Assembly: GCA_964629475.1 (NCBI GenBank)
Contig: CAZVQW010000013.1
Coordinates: forward strand, 33,963-97,962
Reading direction: 5' to 3'
Source of the DNA: SMWD01 sp964629475
GTDB lineage: Bacteria > Pseudomonadota > Gammaproteobacteria > Steroidobacterales > GCA-2729495
DNA: 64,000 nucleotides
Shown: positions 45,081 to 54,133 of the stretch, piece after piece
Layout of the letters: the number at the start of each line of letters is the position of its first letter
Numbering within the stretch: position 1 is the first letter of the stretch
Position numbers and translations under genes: made by a program
Notes under the pieces: model-generated
Database searches by the model: none
Seen by the model: only the letters and a program-made list of their open reading frames with translations
Told to the model about the DNA's origin: nothing

Positions 45081-46150
45081 TTACCCGTCTCATTGCCGGC
45101 ATCGGCAGCCGGTGACGGCTCGGATTCTTCATACGCCTCGACGATGCGTTGCACGAGGTCGTGACGCACGACATCACGAGCATCGAAAAAAGTGAAGCTA
45201 ACGTCGGGTATGCCGTCGAGTACGTGCAGAACATGACGCAGACCCGACGTCTGGTGACGCGGCAAGTCAATTTGCGTGATATCACCCGTCACAACGACAC
45301 GCGAACCAAAGCCCATACGCGTCAGGAACATCTTCATTTGCTCGACGGTCGTGTTCTGCGCCTCGTCGAGGATGATAAAACTCTCATTCAACGTGCGGCC
45401 GCGCATAAATGCGAGTGGCGCAACCTCGATAATATTGCGTTCGATCAGCTTGCCGACCCGATCAAAGCCGAGCATCTCATATAACGCGTCATACATCGGC
45501 CGCAGGTACGGATCGACCTTCTGTGACAGGTCGCCGGGCAGGAAGCCCAGTCGCTCGCCGGCCTCGACAGCAGGCCGGACCAGCACAATCCGCCGAACAT
45601 ACTCCTGCTCGAGCGCCTCCACGGCGCTGGCGACAGCGAGATAGGTCTTGCCGGTGCCGGCCGGACCGATACCGAACGTCAGGTCATGTCGCCGGATACC
45701 ATCAACATAGGCATGTTGATGTTTGCCGCGCGGGTTGATCGTCAGGCGCCGCGTCCTGACCTGCCCGTCATTCGTCCCAAACTGTGTATCGTCGCCGCCA
45801 CGGTTGTTGCTGCCCGCGTCATCGGCAAGGCGATTCTCCGTCATCGAAGACTCCTGCAGACTCATATGAACTCGTTTCGGATCAAGCCTCTCATGGCCCG
45901 CCAGTTCGTACAATTCCCTGAGCACGCGAACGCCTTGTTGCACAGACCGCTCCGAACCGCCGATCTGGAAATGATGGCCACGATTACGAATATGCACGCC
46001 GAGTCGTCGTTCGATCTGGCGCAGATGCTCGTCGCACTGCCCGCACAAGTTCGCCAGAACCTGATTATCCAGTGGCTCGAGTGTAACTTCGAGGCTGGCC
46101 TCTGCCGTCGTTGGCTCTTGTATAGTCAAGCGACACGCGCCGGCAAGCAC
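45077..46150 (-). CDS. phoH: PhoH-like ATPase (YbeZ)
   Basis: 357 residues. The Walker A site GPAGTGKTYLAVASAVEAL and the Walker B FIILDEAQNTT identify the PhoH family. It works with YbeY in RNA metabolism, with helicase-like activity reported for relatives. I use GTG 46150, which has GGGG 7 bases upstream and overlaps miaB by 25 bases; TTG 46129, which overlaps the miaB stop directly, is the alternative. Confidence 0.94.
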   Translation of the reverse strand: MLAGACRLTIQEPTTAEASLEVTLEPLDNQVLANLCGQCDEHLRQIERRLGVHIRNRGHHFQIGGSERSVQQGVRVLRELYELAGHERLDPKRVHMSLQESSMTENRLADDAGSNNRGGDDTQFGTNDGQVRTRRLTINPRGKHQHAYVDGIRRHDLTFGIGPAGTGKTYLAVASAVEALEQEYVRRIVLVRPAVEAGERLGFLPGDLSQKVDPYLRPMYDALYEMLGFDRVGKLIERNIIEVAPLAFMRGRTLNESFIILDEAQNTTVEQMKMFLTRMGFGSRVVVTGDITQIDLPRHQTSGLRHVLHVLDGIPDVSFTFFDARDVVRHDLVQRIVEAYEESEPSPAADAGNETGK

Positions 46151-47466
46151 AGGCGACCCCGTAAGGAATTGGGTAATGCCGCAGAAATCTCGACATCGAC
46201 AAAGCTGCCGATCAGGTCATCGTTACCGGCAAAATTGACCCAGCGATTATTCTCGGTCCGGCCGGCCAGCTGCTGCGGATCCTTGCGCGATGGCCGTTCG
46301 ACCAGCACTTTTTGCACCGAACCGACCATACTCTCGCTGATCTTCATGGCCTGTGCCGAAATCTGCGTCTGCAGACGTGACAGGCGAGCGAGCTTTTCTT
46401 CCCGCGACATCGAATCCGGCAACTCGGCCGCGGGCGTCCCCGGTCGGGCGCTGTAGACGAAGCTGAACGACTGGTCGAAACCTATGTCGGCAACAAGGTT
46501 CATCGTCGCCTCGAAGTCCAGGTCGGTTTCACCCGGAAAGCCGATGATGATATCGGTCGATATGCTGATATCCGGACGCACTTCACGCAAGGCACGAATT
46601 TTCTGCTTGTACTCGAGCGCCGTATATCGCCGTTTCATCAACGACAGGATACGATCGCTGCCGCTCTGGACCGGCAGGTGCAGATAGTTCGCCAGTTTCG
46701 GTATCTCGGCATAGGCACGCACGAGACGATCGGTGAACTTGACCGGATGCGATGTTGTAAAACGGATTCGATCGATTGATTCGACACGTGCAACACGATG
46801 CAACAACGTCGCCAGATCCTCGATCTTGTCGTCGAGCGTCCGGCCCCGATAACCGTTGACGTTCTGCCCCAGCAGGTTGACTTCCCTGACGCCCTGGTTG
46901 GCGAGGCGTTCGATCTCGGCAACGACATCTTCGGGCGGCCGGCTGATTTCCCTGCCACGCGTATAGGGCACGACACAAAAACTGCAAAACCTGCTGCAGC
47001 CTTCCATGATCGATACGAACGCGGTTGGACCCTCAGCGCGGGGTTTGGGCAAGTGATCGAATTTTTCGATCTCGGGAAAACTGATATCGACGATGGCACC
47101 GCGTTCGGTCCGGACCCGTTCGACCATCTGCGGCAACCGGTGCAGTGTCTGCGGCCCGAACACGATATCCACGACCGGCGCACGTTTGACCAGCGCGTCG
47201 CCTTCCTGGCTTGCCACGCAGCCGCCGACGCCGATGACCAGGTCGGGCCGCTGTTCTTTGAGCTGTCGCCAGCGGCCGAGTTCGGAAAACACTTTCTCCT
47301 GCGCTTTCTCGCGAATGGAGCAGGTGTTGAGCAGCAAAACGTCCGCGTCTTCAGGGTTGTCCGTCAATTCCAGCCCATGGCTGTCATTGAGCACGTCCAG
47401 CATCTTGCCGGAATCGTACTCGTTCATCTGACAACCAAAAGTCTTGACGTACAGCTTGCCTGGCAT
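46126..47466 (-). CDS. miaB: tRNA-2-methylthio-N6-dimethylallyladenosine synthase
   Basis: 446 residues from ATG 47466. The N-terminal MTTase domain holds the auxiliary cluster Cys (TFGCQMNEYDS, NTCSIREKAQEKVF, GVGGCVASQEG). The radical-SAM motif is GCSRFCSFCVVPYTRG, and a TRAM domain closes the protein. It methylthiolates A37 in tRNAs that read UNN codons. A TTG at 47493 with AGGGA upstream could add nine residues. First gene of the phoH-ybeY-corC-lnt operon. Confidence 0.97.
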   Translation of the reverse strand: MPGKLYVKTFGCQMNEYDSGKMLDVLNDSHGLELTDNPEDADVLLLNTCSIREKAQEKVFSELGRWRQLKEQRPDLVIGVGGCVASQEGDALVKRAPVVDIVFGPQTLHRLPQMVERVRTERGAIVDISFPEIEKFDHLPKPRAEGPTAFVSIMEGCSRFCSFCVVPYTRGREISRPPEDVVAEIERLANQGVREVNLLGQNVNGYRGRTLDDKIEDLATLLHRVARVESIDRIRFTTSHPVKFTDRLVRAYAEIPKLANYLHLPVQSGSDRILSLMKRRYTALEYKQKIRALREVRPDISISTDIIIGFPGETDLDFEATMNLVADIGFDQSFSFVYSARPGTPAAELPDSMSREEKLARLSRLQTQISAQAMKISESMVGSVQKVLVERPSRKDPQQLAGRTENNRWVNFAGNDDLIGSFVDVEISAALPNSLRGRLCLPARVA

Positions 47467-47508
47467 ACCCAGGGAAGGAATTTCCCCCTCCAATATCGTT
47501 CCCTGACC

Positions 47509-49221
47509 CTAGCGTATGAAGCCCATACTTTCCAGCTTCACGATAACGCGATGCGCGGCCAGATCGGGACTCAGGTCGGCTGTATCAATAGTGATTTCGG
47601 GGTTTTCCGGCACCTCGTACGGATCGGAAATACCGGTGAACTCCTTGATGATGCCGGCGCGTGCCTTCGCATACAGGCCTTTGCGGTCACGCTGTTCGCA
47701 AACCTCGACCGAGGTCGCAACATGGACCTCGACAAAACCGCCGAAAGCCTCATTCATCTCCCGCACGGCCCGACGCGTTGCCGTATAAGGTGCGATCGGC
47801 GCACAGATTGCGATACCGCCGTTCTTGCAAACTTCCGAAGCGACGTAACCGATACGCTGGATGTTCAGATCGCGGTGCTCCTTCGAGAAACCGAGTTCAC
47901 TCGACAGATTCTGGCGCACGTGATCACCGTCGAGCAGTGTGACAGGTCGATCCCCAATTTCCAGCAACTTGACGAGCAGCGCGTTGGCAATCGTCGATTT
48001 GCCGGAGCCGGACAGGCCGGTGAAGAAAATCGTGACGCCCTGCTTGTGCCTCGGCGGATAAGACTTGCGTAACTCCTCGACAACCTTCGGGTAGGAAAAC
48101 CATTCCGGGATCCCAAGGCCTTGCTGCAAGCGACGACGGAACTCGGTGCCGGAGATATTCAGTACGGTCTGATCGTCGCTCGTCTCATCGATCGGCATGT
48201 ATTCGGCGCGCTCCTCGACAAAAACCATCAACTGAAACGGCACCATCGTGATGTCCAGTTCGTCCGCGTACTCCTTCATCATGTCCTGCGCATCATACGG
48301 ACCATAGAATGGCTCATCATTCGAGTCGTTACCCGGACCGGCATGATCACGGCCGACGATGAAGTGCGTGCAACCGTAATTCTTGCGAATCAATGCGTGC
48401 CATAGCGCTTCGCGCGGACCGCCCATGCGCATCGCCAGATTCAGCAGGCTCAGCGATGTCGTCTGTTCCGGGTACTGCTCGAGCAGGTGTTCATAACAAC
48501 GCACGCGCGTGTAGTGATCGATGTCACCCGGCTTGGTCATGCCGACAACCGGCTGGATCAGCAAGTTGGCCTCGTGTTCCTTCGCGGCACGGAACGTCAG
48601 CTCCTGATGCGCGCGGTGCATCGGGTTGCGCGTCTGGAATGCAACAACCTTACGCCAGCCGAGCTTTTTGAATCGGGCACGCATCTCGGCCGGCGTATCG
48701 CGCCAGCCCTTGAAGTCATAGTGCATCGGGGCCTCGACACCCTTCAGCTTGCCGCCGAGGTATACCGGGTGTGCAATGTTCATCAGGTAATTCACAGCCG
48801 GGTGCTTGACGTCTTCGGAGCCGAACACGAGTTGCGCTTCGCGGGCCTTATCCGGCGTCCAGTTGTCGCTGACTTCCAGCGTCGCGATCAACACCCCTTC
48901 CTGATCACGCAGTGCGATCGTCTCACCGCTCTCAAGTGAGCCGGCAAATTCTTCAGTCACGTCGAGCGTGATGGGCATCGGCCACAGGATGCCGTTCGGC
49001 AGGTGCATGTCCTTGACGACACCGTCGTACTCGGCTTCGGTCAGGAATCCTTCGAGCGGCGAGAACGCACCGTTCAACAATAATTCGATGTCGCAGACCT
49101 GCCGGTCGGTCAGATCCCATGACTTGTAATCGCGACCACGCTGCTTTTCCTGCCCGGCCTCGGCCTCGCCCAGATACAACTCTTTCAACTCACCACCGTG
49201 CGGCTCTTTAAAGGCACCCAT
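47509..49221 (-). CDS. Bifunctional sulfate adenylyltransferase/adenylylsulfate kinase
   Basis: 570 residues. The N-terminal ATP sulfurylase (about 1-385) has FQTRNPMHRAHQELTF (QXRN and HXXH) and IVGRDHAGPG. The C-terminal APS kinase (about 390-570) has the P-loop FFTGLSGSGKSTIANALL and LDGDHVRQNLSSELGFS. Together they make APS and then PAPS from sulfate, for assimilation or sulfation. It is the homooligomeric Sat type, not the CysDN pair. AGGA lies 8 bases before the ATG. No other sulfur genes are adjacent. Confidence 0.95.
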   Translation of the reverse strand: MGAFKEPHGGELKELYLGEAEAGQEKQRGRDYKSWDLTDRQVCDIELLLNGAFSPLEGFLTEAEYDGVVKDMHLPNGILWPMPITLDVTEEFAGSLESGETIALRDQEGVLIATLEVSDNWTPDKAREAQLVFGSEDVKHPAVNYLMNIAHPVYLGGKLKGVEAPMHYDFKGWRDTPAEMRARFKKLGWRKVVAFQTRNPMHRAHQELTFRAAKEHEANLLIQPVVGMTKPGDIDHYTRVRCYEHLLEQYPEQTTSLSLLNLAMRMGGPREALWHALIRKNYGCTHFIVGRDHAGPGNDSNDEPFYGPYDAQDMMKEYADELDITMVPFQLMVFVEERAEYMPIDETSDDQTVLNISGTEFRRRLQQGLGIPEWFSYPKVVEELRKSYPPRHKQGVTIFFTGLSGSGKSTIANALLVKLLEIGDRPVTLLDGDHVRQNLSSELGFSKEHRDLNIQRIGYVASEVCKNGGIAICAPIAPYTATRRAVREMNEAFGGFVEVHVATSVEVCEQRDRKGLYAKARAGIIKEFTGISDPYEVPENPEITIDTADLSPDLAAHRVIVKLESMGFIR

Positions 49222-49271
49222 ATTTCGTTTCCTGATTTTCCTTAATAACGTATTTGTATTGGTTTATGACG

Positions 49272-49306
49272 AAACTGGCGCACCGTGAACGGTGCGCCAG
49301 TTTTTT
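49272..49306. terminator. Strong hairpin between sat-cysC and ssb
   Basis: A 15-bp perfect stem (AAACTGGCGCACCGT and its complement) with a very small loop is followed on the plus strand by six Ts. On the minus strand, the direction of ssb, the T tract is only TTTCGT. It probably ends ssb transcripts and could also stop rightward readthrough. Confidence 0.65.
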
Positions 49307-49333
49307 CTGTGCTGTGTTAGCGCTGCGTCGGAC

Positions 49334-49777
49334 TCAGAACGGGATATCGTCATCGAACTCCGATTCAGGCTGCGGCGCGGCTGCGGCGGGACTTGCCGAC
49401 GACCCCTGGTAACCACCCTGCGACGGTGCGCCCGCACCGCCACGGCTGCCGAGCATCTGCATCTCGCGGACCTTGATCTCGGTCGTGTAGCGATCGTGAC
49501 CTTCCTTGTCCTGCCACTTGCGCGTCTGCAGTTCGCCCTCGACGTAAACCTGCGAGCCCTTTTTTAGGTATTCGCCGGCAATCTCGGCGAGGCGGCTGAA
49601 GAACACTAGCCGGTGCCACTCGGTCTTCTCGACCTGCTCACCCGTCTGTTTGTCCTTCCATGCAGCCGTCGTCGCTAGGCTGCAATTCGTCACGGCGCCG
49701 CCACTCGGCATATAGCGAGTCTCCGGATCCTGCCCGAGATTACCCACCAGGATGACTTTATTTACTCCGCGCGCCAT
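49334..49777 (-). CDS. ssb: Single-stranded DNA-binding protein
   Basis: 147 residues from ATG 49777, with AGGGG ahead. The OB fold starts ARGVNKVILVGNLGQDPETR. A Gly/Ala/Ser/Gln-rich linker follows, and the acidic tip DDDIPF, which recruits repair and replication partners, ends the protein. It is divergent from uvrA, as in E. coli. No clear LexA box was found in the shared region. Confidence 0.96.
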   Translation of the reverse strand: MARGVNKVILVGNLGQDPETRYMPSGGAVTNCSLATTAAWKDKQTGEQVEKTEWHRLVFFSRLAEIAGEYLKKGSQVYVEGELQTRKWQDKEGHDRYTTEIKVREMQMLGSRGGAGAPSQGGYQGSSASPAAAAPQPESEFDDDIPF

Positions 49778-49951
49778 AACGAACCCCTGCAACTCATTGA
49801 TTTAACAAATTATTCGGTTAGTGCTCGCCATTGCCATCCGGCGAGGGGGGCATATTGTATGCCTGTGACCGGGAAAACACACCCTCGAATCTTGCATAAG
49901 TCTATGAATTCAGGCACCCGGGCACTGAACAGTGCTCACTACCTCGGCCAG

Positions 49952-49981
49952 TTGGGTCGGGATTCCGAAAAGACGTATAGT
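49952..49981 (+). promoter_or_regulatory. Candidate uvrA promoter
   Basis: TTGGGT (49952-49957) and TATAGT (49976-49981) with an 18-base spacer lie about 70 bases before the uvrA ATG. A 14-base inverted repeat, GCACTG-AA-CAGTGC (49922-49935), lies just upstream and could be an operator; it does not fit the LexA consensus. Confidence 0.4.
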
Positions 49982-50054
49982 TAATGGTTCGCTCCTTCAT
50001 CCGAACAATACGTAAAGGCCATACAAGCTCTGGCACTATGAAAACCCCGCTCCT

Positions 50055-52907
50055 ATGAAAACAATTAGCATCCGCGGCGCCCGAACCCACAACCTGCGGA
50101 ACATCGACCTGGATCTGCCGCGTGACCGGTTGATCGTTATCACCGGCCTGTCCGGCTCGGGCAAGTCATCACTGGCTTTCGACACGATCTACGCTGAGGG
50201 CCAGCGACGTTATGTTGAATCACTGTCCGCGTATGCCCGCCAATTCCTGTCGATGATGGAGAAGCCGGACATCGACCATATCGAGGGTCTGTCACCGGCA
50301 ATCTCGATCGAACAGAAATCAACATCACACAACCCGCGGTCGACGGTCGGTACCGTTACTGAAATTTACGACTACCTGCGCCTGTTGTACGCGCGCGCCG
50401 GAAAGCCGCGTTGCCCCGAGCATGGCGAGGATCTCGCGGCACAGACGATCAGTCAGATGGTCGACCAGGTCATGGCGATCGAACCGGATACACGACTCAT
50501 GATGCTCGCGCCGGTCGTCCAGGACCGCAAGGGCGAACACCTGCAATTGTTGGCCGACCTGCAATCGCAGGGCTTCGTGCGTGCGCGCATCGACGGTGAG
50601 GTTTACGAGCTCGACGATCCGCCGAAGCTCAACCTGCGCCGCAAGCACACCATCGAGGTCGTCGTCGATCGCTTCAAGGTTCGTGAGGATCTCGCGCTGC
50701 GGCTAGCCGAATCATTCGAGACGACCCTGAAACTTGCCGACGGACTCGCAAAAATTGCTCCCATGGAAGGTAACGGCGACGAATTGCTGTTCTCCGATCG
50801 CTTCGCCTGCCCGATCTGCAGCTACAGCATTTCCGAACTGGAGCCGCGGCTGTTCTCTTTCAATAACCCCGCCGGCGCGTGCCCGGGTTGCGACGGTCTT
50901 GGCGTCAAGCAGTTTTTCGATGCCGGCCGCGTCGTCAAACACCCGCAACTGAGTCTTGCCGGTGGCGCGATCCGCGGCTGGAACCGACGCAATGCGTATT
51001 ACTTTCAGCTGATCCAGTGCCTGGCCGGGCATTACGGCTTCGATGTCGAGACGCCATTCGAGGAACTCGACGAACAAATCCGCACCGTACTGCTGACCGG
51101 CAGCGGCGAGGACGAAATCGAGTTTCACTATCGCAGCCCGCGTGGCGCCCGGGTATCACGGACGCATCGCTTCGAAGGGATCCTGCCAAATCTCGAGCGA
51201 CGGTATCGTGAGACCGATTCGACGATGGTCCGCGAGGAACTTGCCAAGTACCTGAGCATCCAGCCGTGCCCGGACTGCCAGGGCACGCGCCTGAACACAG
51301 CCGCGCGACACGTTTTTATCAGTGACCGGTCGATCCCGGAAATTACCTCGATGTCGGTCAGTCAGGCACTCGCATTTTTCGAGAACCTCAAGCTGACCGG
51401 CTGGCGCGGGGAGGTCGCGGCGAAGATTTATAAGGAAATCCGTGACCGGCTGAAATTTCTCGGCGATGTCGGACTCGAATACCTGAGCCTCGACCGCAGC
51501 GCCGAGACACTGTCGGGCGGTGAGGCGCAACGAATCCGGCTGGCAAGTCAGATTGGTTCGGGTCTGGTTGGCGTCATGTACATTCTCGATGAACCGTCCA
51601 TCGGTCTGCATCAGCGTGACAACCGGCGCTTGCTGAATACACTGATCCATCTTCGCGATCTCGGCAACACCGTCATCGTCGTCGAACACGATGAGGAGGC
51701 GATCATGGCCAGTGACCATGTCATCGACCTGGGACCTGGCGCCGGCGTACACGGCGGCGCAATCGTCGCCCAGGGCGCGCCGGCAGACATACTGAGTCAT
51801 CCTGAATCGCTGACCGGCCAATACTTGTCGGGGCGAGTCCGAATCGAAATGCCCCAATCACGTTGCCCGGTCGATCCGCAGCTGATGCTGACGATCAAGG
51901 GTGCACGCGGCAATAACCTGCGCACGATCGATGTCGACATCCCGCTACGCGTCATGACCTGCGTGACCGGTGTATCGGGTTCGGGCAAATCGACCCTGAT
52001 CAACGACACCTTATATAAAGCGGCCGCAGAAACGATCAACAAGAGCAGTCATGATCCGGCACCGCACGACAGACTCACCGGCCTCGAGCACGTCGACCGT
52101 ATCATCGACATCAGCCAGAAGCCGATCGGCCGGACGCCGCGCTCCAACCCGGCAACGTATTCAGGCCTGTTTACCGCCGTCCGCGAATTGTTCGCGGGCA
52201 CGCAGGAAGCCCGTTCGCGCGGCCTGAAACCCGGCCGCTTCAGCTTCAACGTCAAGGGTGGCCGCTGCGAAGCCTGCCAGGGTGACGGCGTCATTCGTGT
52301 CGAGATGCATTTTCTGCCGGATGTCTACGTATCGTGCGATGTCTGCAAGGGTCAGCGCTATAACCGCGAAACACTCGAGATTAAATACAAAGGCAAAAAT
52401 ATCCACGAGGTTCTCGACATGACCGTCGAGGACGCGCTCGAATTTTTTCAGAATGTGCCGGCCATCGCACGCAAACTGCAGACCTTGCTCGACGTCGGAT
52501 TGTCATACATCAGACTCGGCCAGAACGCGACAACGCTATCGGGCGGCGAGGCGCAACGTGTCAAACTTGCGAAGGAATTATCCAAGCGTGCAACCGGCAA
52601 CACCTTATACATCCTCGATGAACCGACGACCGGCCTGCACTTTCACGACATCGCACATCTGATCGAAGTTCTGCAACAACTGCGCGATCAGGGCAACACG
52701 ATCGTCGTCATCGAGCACAATCTCGATGTCATCAAGACAGCCGACTGGATCATCGATCTTGGACCGGAGGGCGGCGAAGGCGGCGGACTACTCGTCGCCG
52801 AGGGCACGCCAGAATCCGTCGCCGCAAACCCGAACTCGTTCACGGGACAATATCTCCAACCATTGCTCGAACAACAGGCGCAAACACCCAGGCGCCGTGC
52901 GAGTTGA
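50055..52907 (+). CDS. uvrA: UvrABC excinuclease subunit A
   Basis: 950 residues (E. coli 940). Two ABC ATPase halves: P-loops GLSGSGKSSLAF and GVSGSGKSTLIND, signatures LSGGEAQRIRLASQIGSGL and LSGGEAQRVKLAKEL. Zinc modules include CPICSYSISELEPRLFSFN and CEACQGDGVIRVEMHFLPDV. It recognises damage and loads UvrB in nucleotide excision repair. No clear ribosome binding site precedes the ATG. A six-codon ORF (50038-50058) ends in TGA overlapping it. Confidence 0.98.
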   Translation: MKTISIRGARTHNLRNIDLDLPRDRLIVITGLSGSGKSSLAFDTIYAEGQRRYVESLSAYARQFLSMMEKPDIDHIEGLSPAISIEQKSTSHNPRSTVGTVTEIYDYLRLLYARAGKPRCPEHGEDLAAQTISQMVDQVMAIEPDTRLMMLAPVVQDRKGEHLQLLADLQSQGFVRARIDGEVYELDDPPKLNLRRKHTIEVVVDRFKVREDLALRLAESFETTLKLADGLAKIAPMEGNGDELLFSDRFACPICSYSISELEPRLFSFNNPAGACPGCDGLGVKQFFDAGRVVKHPQLSLAGGAIRGWNRRNAYYFQLIQCLAGHYGFDVETPFEELDEQIRTVLLTGSGEDEIEFHYRSPRGARVSRTHRFEGILPNLERRYRETDSTMVREELAKYLSIQPCPDCQGTRLNTAARHVFISDRSIPEITSMSVSQALAFFENLKLTGWRGEVAAKIYKEIRDRLKFLGDVGLEYLSLDRSAETLSGGEAQRIRLASQIGSGLVGVMYILDEPSIGLHQRDNRRLLNTLIHLRDLGNTVIVVEHDEEAIMASDHVIDLGPGAGVHGGAIVAQGAPADILSHPESLTGQYLSGRVRIEMPQSRCPVDPQLMLTIKGARGNNLRTIDVDIPLRVMTCVTGVSGSGKSTLINDTLYKAAAETINKSSHDPAPHDRLTGLEHVDRIIDISQKPIGRTPRSNPATYSGLFTAVRELFAGTQEARSRGLKPGRFSFNVKGGRCEACQGDGVIRVEMHFLPDVYVSCDVCKGQRYNRETLEIKYKGKNIHEVLDMTVEDALEFFQNVPAIARKLQTLLDVGLSYIRLGQNATTLSGGEAQRVKLAKELSKRATGNTLYILDEPTTGLHFHDIAHLIEVLQQLRDQGNTIVVIEHNLDVIKTADWIIDLGPEGGEGGGLLVAEGTPESVAANPNSFTGQYLQPLLEQQAQTPRRRAS

Positions 52908-52935
52908 ATATTTTCTTACGATCTGAACCCCATAA

Positions 52936-52993
52936 CGTAGGAGCGGCATCTTGCCGCGATCCCTCCCAATCGCGGCAAGATGCCGCTCCTACG
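52936..52993. repeat. REP-type inverted repeat (GTAGGAGCGGC family)
   Basis: Perfect 25-bp arms (52936-52960 and 52969-52993) enclose an 8-base loop. The core GGAGCGGCATCTTGCCGCGA is a variant of the element at 19941-20012. It lies between uvrA and the efflux adaptor gene and could attenuate uvrA readthrough. Confidence 0.85.
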
Positions 52994-53059
52994 ACTGCCC
53001 CCAAATAATAGTGCCGATCTGCTAGATTGATTTTCTTTCCAACCCATCCCGAGAACCGA

Positions 53060-54121
53060 GTGAGTTTCAAACTAATAAAAAACACTGCGTTACGCAGCCT
53101 GACACTTCTCAGCCTCATCGCGCTAACCGCCTGCGACAGCAACGAAGCACCCAAGGGTCCCGGCGGTATGGGCCGCGGTGGACCGGTTGCCGTATTTGCC
53201 GCACCGGTTGAGGCACAGATTTTTACCGATGAATTCACAGCGCTGGGCACGGTCTGGTCAAATGAATCCATCGAGGTCACACCGCGTATTTCCAGCGTGG
53301 TCGACCGCATCTTGTTCGAGGAAGGGCAGGATGTCGCTGCGGGTGATCTCCTCGTTGAACTGGACAACCGCGATCTCAAGGCCGGCGTATCCATGGCTGA
53401 AGCCTCCCTGAAAAAAGTCAGGAGCCAGTTTGAGCGCCGCAAATCACTCGGGCCGACGAAGGTCATTTCCGAGGACGAACTCGAAGAACTGGCTGCCGAG
53501 GTGCAGATAGCCGAAGCAGAACTGCACGGCGCCCAGGCCCGCCTGCGTACATCTCATGTACGCGCGCCGTTTGCCGGCACAATCGGCTTGCGGCGCATTA
53601 GCCCCGGTGACGTAGTTGGCCCGGACACGACCATTACCACCCTCGATGACGTCGCCACGCTGAAACTGCAGTTTGCAGTACCCGAGACATTCATCGGCAC
53701 AATGGAAAAGGGCATGCCGGTCGAGGCGATCAGCCAGGTTTATTCAGAGCACCACTTCACCGGCCACGTCATCAGTATCGATACACGCGTGGATCCGGCC
53801 ACGCGTTCGATGGTGGTGATCGCCCGGCTGCCAAATCCTGAGCGGCTGCTTCGCCCGGGCATGTTCCTGACGGTGAAACTGCAGCGGCAACGAGACGGCG
53901 TACTGATGGTGCCGGAACAATCCCTGGTACCGCGTCAAGGCCGACAATTCGTTTTCGTCATCGAAGACGGCAAGGCTGTGGAAAAAGAAGTACAACTCGG
54001 TGCGCGCGCACCCGGACTGGCTGAGATTCGACAAGGCCTTGCACGCGGTGACATCGTGGTCACCGAAGGCACGCAGAAATTACGCAACGGCGTACCCGTC
54101 AAGATTGTGACCGACGGCTGA
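53060..54121 (+). CDS. RND efflux periplasmic adaptor (membrane fusion protein), lipoprotein
   Basis: 353 residues from GTG 53060. The signal peptide ends in the lipobox LTAC, so it is anchored as a lipoprotein in the inner membrane. A Gly/Pro-rich stretch, a split lipoyl domain (VVDRILFEEGQDVAAGDLLVELD and RAPFAGTIGLRRISPGDVV), an alpha-hairpin between them, and beta-barrel and membrane-proximal domains follow. It links the RND pump 12 bases downstream to an outer-membrane channel. No channel gene is adjacent, so a TolC-like protein encoded elsewhere is assumed. Confidence 0.93.
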   Translation: MSFKLIKNTALRSLTLLSLIALTACDSNEAPKGPGGMGRGGPVAVFAAPVEAQIFTDEFTALGTVWSNESIEVTPRISSVVDRILFEEGQDVAAGDLLVELDNRDLKAGVSMAEASLKKVRSQFERRKSLGPTKVISEDELEELAAEVQIAEAELHGAQARLRTSHVRAPFAGTIGLRRISPGDVVGPDTTITTLDDVATLKLQFAVPETFIGTMEKGMPVEAISQVYSEHHFTGHVISIDTRVDPATRSMVVIARLPNPERLLRPGMFLTVKLQRQRDGVLMVPEQSLVPRQGRQFVFVIEDGKAVEKEVQLGARAPGLAEIRQGLARGDIVVTEGTQKLRNGVPVKIVTDG

Positions 54122-54133
54122 CGGTAGCTGACG

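Noticed and set aside
46798..48072. 424-residue plus-strand frame opposite miaB and sat-cysC
   Set aside because: Antisense shadow of two certain genes; composition (His, Arg, Asp rich) is typical of such shadows in this genome.
49778..50054. LexA (SOS) box between ssb and uvrA
   Set aside because: No CTGT-N8-ACAG match. The inverted repeat GCACTG-AA-CAGTGC has a different layout.
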